Assembly (NCBI GenBank): GCA_910587705.1
Contig: CAJUMX010000001.1
Location: 248,001-312,000, forward strand
Source: an uncultured Oscillibacter sp.
GTDB lineage: Bacteria > Bacillota > Clostridia > Oscillospirales > Oscillospiraceae
Reading direction: 5' to 3'
Length of the DNA stretch: 64,000 nucleotides
Both the position numbers and the translations under genes were made by a program. How positions within the stretch are numbered: the first letter of the stretch is position 1; each line of letters begins with the position of its first letter. Shown one piece after another: positions 28,578 to 36,425 of this stretch. A model generated the notes under the pieces. That model ran no database searches and was not told where the DNA came from. It saw only the letters and a program-made list of their open reading frames with translations.

Positions 28578-28606
28578 ATTATAATCGTTCATTTTCTGGA
28601 AAGCAA
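28578..28606 (-). promoter_or_regulatory. Promoter of ppdK
   Basis: TTGCTT (28601-28606), 17 bp, perfect TATAAT (28578-28583) on the minus strand. Confidence 0.7.
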
Positions 28607-28704
28607 TACATAAATAGCATAAGAAATTACCAGTCATTTAAAACAATCTGCCCAAAATTGATAAGAGGGGCGGCTCCCGCCGGTTTCGGGCGGGGAAAAA
28701 CCGG

Positions 28705-28727
28705 GGCCCCCGGTGTATCCGGGGGCC
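28705..28727 (-). terminator. Terminator of the cyuA-symporter operon
   Basis: Perfect 9 bp GC stem (28705-28713 with 28719-28727), followed on the minus strand by a five-T run. Confidence 0.7.
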
Positions 28728-28764
28728 TCGGCGTTGGATTTGGTTTTTTGCCCTGGAGCAGATA

Positions 28765-29964
28765 TCAAAGGTCCACAGCCTTGATGGCCTGTTCCTTGAT
28801 GCCGTGCTTTTCGGCGTAGCCGGTGAGGATCAGGGTCAGGGCGCCGTCGCCGGTGACGTTGCAGGCGGTGCCGAAGCTGTCCTGGAGGGCGAAGATGGCC
28901 AGCATCAGGGCGGTGCCGTCGCCGTCGAAGCCCAGGACGCCGGTGATGAGGCCCAGGGAGGCCATGACCGTGCCGCCGGGGACGCCGGGGGCGCCAATGG
29001 CGAAGATGCCCAGCAGGAGGATGAAGAGAATCATGTTGCCCACGCTGGGAAGCTCGCCGTAGAGAACCTTGGAGACGATCATGATGAAGAAGGTCTCCGT
29101 GAGGGCGGAGCCGCAGAGGTGGATGTTGGCGAACAGGGGGATGCCGAACTCCACCATGTCGGAGCGGAGGCTCTTGCTCTTCCGGGCACAGTCCAGGGCC
29201 ACGGCCAGGGTGGCGGCGGAGGACATGGTGCCCACGGCGGTGAGGTAGGCGGGGCCGTAGTGCTTCACGACCTCAATGGAGCTGCGGCCGGAATACACCC
29301 CGGCGAAGCCGTACAGCGCAGCCATCCAGATGTAGTGGCCCGCCATGACAATGACGATGGCCAGCAGGAAGGCGGGGAACTGCTTGGTGATGGTGCCGTC
29401 GTAGCTGAGGCCGCAGAAGGTCAGGGCGATGAAGAAGGGCAGAATGGGGATGACCACTTTCTTCACCACGCTCAGGACGATGTTCTGGAACTCCTGGAGG
29501 ACGGCGGTGATGGTCTTGGCCTTGGTCCACACGGCGGCAAGGCCGATCAGGACGGAAAAGACCAGGGCGCTCATGACGGGCATGATCTGGGGAATGTCCA
29601 GCTGGAAGGCCACGCCCGGCAGCTCCTTCAATCCCTCCATGCTGGAGGCGATGGGCAGGAAGGGCACCAGGACATAGCCCGCGATCATGGACATCAGGGT
29701 GGCCAGGACGGTGCTGACATAGGCCACGATGATGGCCACCACCAGCATCCGGGTGGCGTTGGAGCCCATCTTCGTGATGGAGGGGGCGATGAAGCCGATG
29801 ACAATGAGGGGTACGCAGAACATGATGAGCTGGTTGAGAACGTACTTGAGGGTGACTACGATGGTCATGACGCTTTCAGGCAGGAACAGTCCGCAGACGA
29901 TGCCCACGGCAATGCCGATCAACAGCTTTAGGGGAAGGCTCATGCCCTTTTTCTCAGTGGCCAT
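28765..29964 (-). CDS. Dicarboxylate/amino acid:cation symporter (DAACS family)
   Basis: A 399-residue membrane transporter with about eight helices and re-entrant hairpins. The serine-rich hairpin (TVGTMSSAATLAVALDCAR), the GAPGVPGGTVMASLG loop and the sodium/substrate helix with DSFGTACNVTGDGA are DAACS hallmarks. It would import an anionic or neutral amino acid with Na+ or H+. It lies 122 bp downstream of the cysteine desulfidase gene on the same strand, so serine or cysteine is a plausible substrate (inference). Start chosen at the ATG preceded by GAGAGGAA. Confidence 0.88.
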   Translation of the reverse strand: MATEKKGMSLPLKLLIGIAVGIVCGLFLPESVMTIVVTLKYVLNQLIMFCVPLIVIGFIAPSITKMGSNATRMLVVAIIVAYVSTVLATLMSMIAGYVLVPFLPIASSMEGLKELPGVAFQLDIPQIMPVMSALVFSVLIGLAAVWTKAKTITAVLQEFQNIVLSVVKKVVIPILPFFIALTFCGLSYDGTITKQFPAFLLAIVIVMAGHYIWMAALYGFAGVYSGRSSIEVVKHYGPAYLTAVGTMSSAATLAVALDCARKSKSLRSDMVEFGIPLFANIHLCGSALTETFFIMIVSKVLYGELPSVGNMILFILLLGIFAIGAPGVPGGTVMASLGLITGVLGFDGDGTALMLAIFALQDSFGTACNVTGDGALTLILTGYAEKHGIKEQAIKAVDL

Positions 29965-30086
29965 AAAAGATTCCTCTCTTTCTGTGTTGACACACAATTT
30001 CAGTTTGCTCCGCGGTCAGGGTCTCCCTCCAGCATACGCGCGGCGGAGCCTGCGCATGCGTACGCCGGGTGGAAGCGGGGGAATTT

Positions 30087-31382
30087 TCAGGCCTTGGGGG
30101 GCTGGCCAGTCATGATGCGGATGATCTCCCGGTCCGTTTCCCGCATGCCCAGGCGGCCCAAACGGCCGATGTTGGCGATGGTGTTTTCCACGCCCTTGGA
30201 GACGATGCCCTCCCCGCCCCGGAACTGCTGCTCGCTGCGGTACATGTTGTACCCCAGGAGGCCGGCGTCCACGGCGGCGGCAATCTTGGCGGCGCAGGAG
30301 GGCTTGGCCCCGTCGCAGATCATGCCGGAGATCGTCGCCAGGGCGTTCACCAGGGTGTGGGCGATTTCCTCAAAGCCTCCGCCGTTCAGCCAGGCGATGG
30401 CCGCTCCGGCGGCGCACCCGGCGCTGACGGCCCCGCAATAGGCGCTAAGCCTCCCGATGCCGGTTTTCATGTGGATGGTGAGAAGATCGCTAAGGGTAAC
30501 GGCCCGAAGGGTCTTTTCCGCGTCCGCTTCCAGGTGTTTTGCGTACTCGATGACGGGAACCGAGGCGGTGATGCCCTGGTTTCCGCTGCCGGAGACGATG
30601 ATGACCGGCATCTCACAGCCGCTCATCCGGGCGTCGGACCCGGCGGCGGCCATGGCCCGGGCGCGAATCTTGATGTCGTCGCCGTAGTGCTCCCGGAGGA
30701 CCTTGCCGATGTTGGCTCCCCAGGGGTTTTTCATGCCCTCCTGGGCGATGGCGTAGTTGTAGTCGATCTGCCGCTGGACGATTTCCCGCACGTCCTCAAT
30801 ATCGCAGGTGTTCACAAAGTCCACGATGGCCTCCACAGACATGCAGCTGCGGTCCGTCAGGCCTCCGGCGGCGTCCTGGGACACCACGGTTCCCGCCTCC
30901 AGCAGGGTCTCGCCGTTCTTTTCAATCAGGACAATGTTGGTGTGATAGTCCGCAATGCGCAAGCGCACGGAGTCCTCTCCGGCGGTGAGGGTGACGATGA
31001 TGTCGAACACCACGTCTCCCGGCGCGGGGGCCACCTGGACCTCGTGACTGGCCAGATAGGCTTTGATTTCCTCCTTCTGGGCGTCGCTCACCTGGGAGAT
31101 GACCTCCAGAATCTTTCCCGCGTCCCCCGCCACCACGCCGGCGGCGGCGGATGCCTCGATGCCCTTCAGCCCGCCGGTGTTGGGCACCACGACGCTTTTG
31201 ACATTTTTAATAATGTTTCCGCTGGCCTCTACCAGAATCTTGTCCGGCAGGCAGCCCAGAACCTCCCGGGCCTTGGCCGCGCCGTAGGCGATGGCAATGG
31301 GCTCGGTGCAGCCCATAGCGGGCACCAGCTCCTCCCGCAGGATCTGTACAAAGTGGTGATAGCGCTGATCAGTTTTGTTCAC
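30087..31382 (-). CDS. cyuA: L-cysteine desulfidase / UPF0597 (serine dehydratase-like iron-sulfur protein)
   Basis: The 431-residue protein belongs to the CyuA/YhaM (UPF0597) family, oxygen-sensitive [4Fe-4S] enzymes that split L-cysteine into pyruvate, ammonia and sulfide. The N-terminal GCTEPIAIAYGAAKARE motif provides one cluster cysteine, and C-terminal GMICDGAKPSCAAKI supplies others. Length matches the family. The start is GTG, with GGAAGGAGG upstream; an upstream ATG in the same frame lacks a ribosome site. It heads an operon with the DAACS symporter, consistent with uptake and breakdown of cysteine or serine. Confidence 0.85.
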   Translation of the reverse strand: MNKTDQRYHHFVQILREELVPAMGCTEPIAIAYGAAKAREVLGCLPDKILVEASGNIIKNVKSVVVPNTGGLKGIEASAAAGVVAGDAGKILEVISQVSDAQKEEIKAYLASHEVQVAPAPGDVVFDIIVTLTAGEDSVRLRIADYHTNIVLIEKNGETLLEAGTVVSQDAAGGLTDRSCMSVEAIVDFVNTCDIEDVREIVQRQIDYNYAIAQEGMKNPWGANIGKVLREHYGDDIKIRARAMAAAGSDARMSGCEMPVIIVSGSGNQGITASVPVIEYAKHLEADAEKTLRAVTLSDLLTIHMKTGIGRLSAYCGAVSAGCAAGAAIAWLNGGGFEEIAHTLVNALATISGMICDGAKPSCAAKIAAAVDAGLLGYNMYRSEQQFRGGEGIVSKGVENTIANIGRLGRLGMRETDREIIRIMTGQPPKA

Positions 31383-31539
31383 GTTTTTCCTCCTTCCGTT
31401 TTTCTTCCTTTCTATCTGGGGCTCCGCCACCGAAGGCACCGGAAGCCCCGCCGCTTTTGCCCAGCGGCTTGGCCCTGCCGAAAACGGCAGCTCATCCCGG
31501 CGGGATGTTTTGACATTTTTCTAACAAAGGGCCAGAATG

Positions 31540-31568
31540 ACCATAACATTTTTTGGAAGCCTTGTCAA
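31540..31568 (-). promoter_or_regulatory. Promoter of cyuA
   Basis: TTGACA (31563-31568), 17 bp, TATGGT (31540-31545) on the minus strand; leader about 150 nt. The stretch 31383-31711 holds only this promoter, the repeats and the divergent promoter. Confidence 0.5.
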
Positions 31569-31580
31569 GGTGTATGCGCC

Positions 31581-31633
31581 ACCGTTTCCCGCACCGTTTT
31601 CAAAACCGTTTACGGACCGTTTACGGACCGTTT
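31581..31633 (+). repeat. Five direct ACCGTTT repeats upstream of the pantothenate kinase gene
   Basis: ACCGTTT occurs at 31581, 31593, 31605, 31616 and 31627, spaced 12, 12, 11 and 11 bp, roughly one helical turn each. The array ends 19 bp before the -35 element, suggesting cooperative binding of a regulator on one face of the DNA. Confidence 0.6.
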
Positions 31634-31652
31634 GCAGACCTCCAAAGTCCTG

Positions 31653-31681
31653 TTGACATTTCCTTTCCCATGTCCCATAAT
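31653..31681 (+). promoter_or_regulatory. Promoter of the pantothenate kinase operon
   Basis: Perfect TTGACA, 17 bp, CATAAT, 31 nt before the ATG. Confidence 0.65.
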
Positions 31682-31711
31682 GACAGGTAGATCAACATGG
31701 GAGGACGCGCC

Positions 31712-32551
31712 ATGAAAACCATCCTCGGCATTGATATCGGAGGCACCACCACGAAAATTGTGGGCCTTGACCATACGGGAAACCTCCTCTCCACCCTCCG
31801 GGTTCAGGCGGAGGACCCGGTTACCAGTCTTTACGGCGCCTTCGGCAGCTATCTGTCCGGAAACGGCCTCACCCTGACGGACGTGGAGCGGGTGGTTCTC
31901 ACCGGCGTGGGGGCCTCCTATGTGGAGGGAAGCATCTACGGCCTGCCCACCTGCACGGTGGACGAGTTCTCCGCCAGCGGCACCGGAGCCCTGGCCATGA
32001 GCGGGCAGGAGCGGGCCGTGGTGGCCACCATGGGCACCGGCACCGCCTTTCTCTTTGCGGAGCGGGGCAAGGGCGTCCGGCATCTCTGCGGCAGCGGCAT
32101 CGGCGGCGGCACCCTGGGGGGCCTTTGCCGGAAGCTGGTGGATATGGAGCGCTTTGGTCAGATCAAGAAGCTGGCGGAGCAGGGGGACCTGGGAAAGGTG
32201 GACCTGATGATCCGGGATATCACGCCGGACCCCGCCGCCACCCTGGACCCCACCCTCACCGCCGCCAACTTCGGCAACCTTTCAGAGGACGCGGCCCCCG
32301 CCGACCTGGCCGCCGGGGCGGTGAATCTGGTGCTCCAGGCCATCGGCACCATGACGGTGCTGGCCTGCCAGTGCTGCGGCGCAGACACGGTGGTCCTCAC
32401 CGGCTCCGTCACCACCCTGTCCCAGGCCAAGCCCAATTTCGAAAACTTCCAGCGGCTCTACGGCATCCGCTACATCATTCCAGAGCGGGCCACCTTCGCC
32501 ACAGCCATCGGCGCGGGGCTGTACAGCCTGGAGCAGAAAGCGGTGACGTGA
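31712..32551 (+). CDS. coaW: Type II pantothenate kinase
   Basis: A 279-residue ASKHA-fold kinase. The phosphate-1 loop is GIDIGGTTTKIVG (residues 6-18), the adenosine/second phosphate loop is MGTGTAF (about 112), and GSGIGGGTLGGLCRKL (about 134-149) is typical of type II (CoaW-like) pantothenate kinases. It phosphorylates pantothenate, the committed step of CoA synthesis; type II bacterial enzymes are usually not feedback-inhibited by CoA. An earlier ATG exists 15 nt upstream, but GGGAGGA fits this start. Its stop overlaps the next gene's start (TGATG). Confidence 0.85.
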   Translation: MKTILGIDIGGTTTKIVGLDHTGNLLSTLRVQAEDPVTSLYGAFGSYLSGNGLTLTDVERVVLTGVGASYVEGSIYGLPTCTVDEFSASGTGALAMSGQERAVVATMGTGTAFLFAERGKGVRHLCGSGIGGGTLGGLCRKLVDMERFGQIKKLAEQGDLGKVDLMIRDITPDPAATLDPTLTAANFGNLSEDAAPADLAAGAVNLVLQAIGTMTVLACQCCGADTVVLTGSVTTLSQAKPNFENFQRLYGIRYIIPERATFATAIGAGLYSLEQKAVT

Positions 32552-32997
32552 TGGACCTGGAAGCGCTGCGCCTTGCCGAAGCCTTCTTCGCCCGAAAGCC
32601 GGAGGCCCTGCCCTCTGTCCGGGCCGTTCTCCTGGGAGCGCTGGAGCGCTGGCCCGAGACGAAGATCGTCACGCAAAAATCCCAGGTGGGGCTCCGGGAC
32701 CCCCGGCCCTACTGCGCCCTGACCGCGCCGGGGAAGCACGTCAAGGGCAGAGCTACGCCCGGGGCGCTGCTGTCCCTGTTCCTCCCCCGGCCCCTGGAGG
32801 CGGAGTGCCTCCTCCTGGCCGTGGAGGCCTACCCGGGCCGGTTTACCAACCATTTGATCCTCCCGACGAACCCGGAGGACTTCCCCGAAGGGCTCTGGGA
32901 CTGGATTGGCGAAGCCCGGCGCTTCCGCTGTGGAAGCAACGGAAGCAGCCCCCCGCAAAATCCGACAAAGCGAAGCAACCTGGAAAACGAGGACTAG
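32551..32997 (+). CDS. Hypothetical protein, possible DUF5655-like
   Basis: A 148-residue soluble protein translationally coupled to the pantothenate kinase gene (one-base overlap). It has a VTQKSQVGLRDPRPYCAL segment and a C-terminal NHLILPTNPEDFPEGLWDWI stretch that recall the small DUF5655 family, in which a Lys/Gln-containing strand precedes a His-rich strand. The match is by eye and weak. No signal peptide or membrane helix. Function unknown. Confidence 0.6.
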   Translation: MDLEALRLAEAFFARKPEALPSVRAVLLGALERWPETKIVTQKSQVGLRDPRPYCALTAPGKHVKGRATPGALLSLFLPRPLEAECLLLAVEAYPGRFTNHLILPTNPEDFPEGLWDWIGEARRFRCGSNGSSPPQNPTKRSNLENED

Positions 32998-33040
32998 CTC
33001 TGGGCCTCATCGCCCGGTGAGCAGACAGGAGAACCGAGAT

Positions 33041-33952
33041 ATGAAACTCTCTCTGGTGATTATGGCGGCGGGCCTTGGGTCCCGCTACGGCGGAAACAAG
33101 CAGGTGGACGGCATCGGCCCCCACGGGGAAATCCTGATGGAATACTCCATCTACGACGCTCTCCGGGCAGGCTTTGGCAAGGTGGTCTTTATCATCAAGC
33201 CGGAGATGCGGGAAATGATGGAGGGCCTCTGCGGCCGCCTGGCCGGCCGGACCGCCCTGGACGGCAGTCTGGTGGAGGCGGCCTATGTCTATCAGGACTT
33301 CTCCTCCATCCCCGCCTTCTACTCCATTCCAGCGGAGCGGACCCGGCCTTTCGGCACGGTCCACGCGCTCCTCTGCGCCGCAGAGGCGGTGTGGGAACCC
33401 TGTTGCGTCATCAACGCCGACGATTTTTATGGTCTGGACGCCTACCGTCAAATGGCCCAGGAGCTCCGCCGCCTCCCGGCGGAGGGCTGCGCCGCCATGG
33501 TGGGCTACCTTTTGAAAAATACCGCCAGCCTCCACGGCACCGTCACCCGGGGACTGTGCACCGGGCAGCAGGGCTATCTCAAGAGCGTTCAGGAGACCCG
33601 GAACATCCAGCTCTATGCCGACGGGACACTTCGAGACACGAAGGCGGACCGCCCCCTGGACCCAAGCGCCGTGGTATCCATGAACTTCTGGGGCTTCATG
33701 CCCTCCATCTTCTCCGTCCTCCGTCAGGATTTTGCGGACTTCCTCCGCGCCGCCGGGGATGACCCCAAGGCCGAGCGGCTTTTGCCGGAGATGGTGGATG
33801 ACCGGCTCCGGCAGGGAACGCTGAAGGTCTCCCTCCTCTCCTCCGCCGGCCAGTGGTTCGGCATGACCTACCGAGAGGACCGGGAGCTGGTGGCCCAGGC
33901 TCTGCGGCGGCTTCATGAGGACGGCGAGTACCCCGAAAATCTCTGGTCCTAA
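33041..33952 (+). CDS. Nucleotidyltransferase (sugar-phosphate NTP transferase fold)
   Basis: The 303-residue protein starts with MAAGLGSRYGGNKQ (residues 8-21), the nucleotide-binding loop of the NTP_transferase family, and continues with VINADDFYG (about 122-130), where Asp residues bind metal. It likely transfers a nucleoside monophosphate to a phosphorylated sugar or choline-like acceptor; the acceptor is not predictable. AGGAGAA precedes the ATG. It follows the coaW-hypothetical pair by 43 bp and is probably in the same operon. Confidence 0.82.
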   Translation: MKLSLVIMAAGLGSRYGGNKQVDGIGPHGEILMEYSIYDALRAGFGKVVFIIKPEMREMMEGLCGRLAGRTALDGSLVEAAYVYQDFSSIPAFYSIPAERTRPFGTVHALLCAAEAVWEPCCVINADDFYGLDAYRQMAQELRRLPAEGCAAMVGYLLKNTASLHGTVTRGLCTGQQGYLKSVQETRNIQLYADGTLRDTKADRPLDPSAVVSMNFWGFMPSIFSVLRQDFADFLRAAGDDPKAERLLPEMVDDRLRQGTLKVSLLSSAGQWFGMTYREDRELVAQALRRLHEDGEYPENLWS

Positions 33953-34065
33953 GTCCGTCATAAACGAAAGCCGCCCCGCATACGCTGGGTAGAACCGGAA
34001 AGATGGAAACATTTTGTCACCAAATTTTTAACAAATTGTTTCGACATTTTTCGAGGGTTTTCGCG

Positions 34066-34071
34066 TATAAT
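34066..34071 (+). promoter_or_regulatory. -10 element before the SGNH hydrolase gene
   Basis: A perfect TATAAT 58 nt before the ATG; TCGACA 19 bp upstream is the best -35, so the promoter may be weak or need help. Confidence 0.45.
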
Positions 34072-34128
34072 AAAGGAGTGCGGATTTCCTGCCGCGCAGG
34101 ATGACATAGATGAGGAAGGGATCAAGCT

Positions 34129-35001
34129 ATGGAGGGAAAACGGGAAAAGGTCCGGAAACGCCGTCTGCCCAGCGTCGCAGCGGCCCTGGCAGCGGTCACG
34201 CTGCTGCTGACCACCGGCGCGTCCGGTGGCACGGCGATCAGCTCTCCGTCGGTGGAAGCAGCGGAACCTTCATTCTATAAGGCGGTTCCCACCAAAAAAA
34301 TGGGGACGCAACCGGAGACCCGGGCAAAAGCCCTGCCAGAGGACGCTGGAGAGCTGGAGGCTCTGCCCTGTCCTCTGCCGGAGACGGAGGCGGTAGCGGA
34401 TACATACTTCGATGACGCCGTTTTCCTGGGAGACTCCCGGACGGAGGGTCTCGCCCTATACAGCGGCTTGAAAACCGGGCATTTCTATACCACTGTGGGA
34501 GCCACGGTGGAGTCCGTGTTTACCAAGAAGAACTTCGAAACCGAAAGCGGAGAAAAGACCCCTCTGTTAGACGCGGTGGCAGAGCAGTCTTGCGGCAAAA
34601 TCTACATCATGCTGGGCATCAACGAACTGGGCTGGTCCAAGACCGAGACCTATTACAAGCAATACGCCAAGCTCATCGACCGGGTTCGAGAGGACCATCC
34701 GGAGGCAAAGATCGTCCTCCAGTCCATTCCCCCCGTCAGCGCCAAGCAGGAGGCGAAAAAAACCTACGTCAACAACGCCCGCATCTCCGACTATAACGCC
34801 GTCATCCGGACCCTGGCGGAGGAGAAGGCGTGCTATTTCCTAGATGTGGCGGCCTGCCTTACCGACGGTGACGGCTTCCTGCCCAAGGATTTGAACTTTG
34901 ACGGCATCCACCTAAATCCCGCCGGGTGCAAGGTCTGGCTGAACTACCTGCGGACCCACAGTCTGGAGGAGGAGGCCATTGCCGCCGGGAAAGCGGGCTG
35001 A
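34129..35001 (+). CDS. Secreted SGNH/GDSL-family hydrolase
   Basis: A 290-residue protein with a basic N-terminus and hydrophobic segment (about residues 12-32), so exported or membrane-anchored. After a Glu/Pro-rich linker (to about 87) the SGNH domain shows block I FLGDSRTEG (about 98-106, catalytic Ser), block III GINE (about 163) and the Asp-x-x-His pair in DGIHLNPAG (about 260). Such enzymes deacylate cell-wall or surface glycans or lipids; the substrate is unknown. AGGAAGGG precedes the ATG and a strong terminator follows. Confidence 0.82.
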   Translation: MEGKREKVRKRRLPSVAAALAAVTLLLTTGASGGTAISSPSVEAAEPSFYKAVPTKKMGTQPETRAKALPEDAGELEALPCPLPETEAVADTYFDDAVFLGDSRTEGLALYSGLKTGHFYTTVGATVESVFTKKNFETESGEKTPLLDAVAEQSCGKIYIMLGINELGWSKTETYYKQYAKLIDRVREDHPEAKIVLQSIPPVSAKQEAKKTYVNNARISDYNAVIRTLAEEKACYFLDVAACLTDGDGFLPKDLNFDGIHLNPAGCKVWLNYLRTHSLEEEAIAAGKAG

Positions 35002-35025
35002 GGCGGCGCTTTGAACCCACAGAAC

Positions 35026-35058
35026 AAACAGGCAGAGACGACTGGTCTCTGCCTGTTT
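35026..35058. terminator. Terminator between SGNH and dehydratase genes
   Basis: Perfect 14 bp stem (35026-35039 with 35045-35058), GACTG loop, ending in TTT. Confidence 0.7.
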
Positions 35059-35074
35059 CCTTTCGCTATGCTTT

Positions 35075-36418
<1,344 letters not shown>

Positions 36419-36425
36419 CGTGGTC

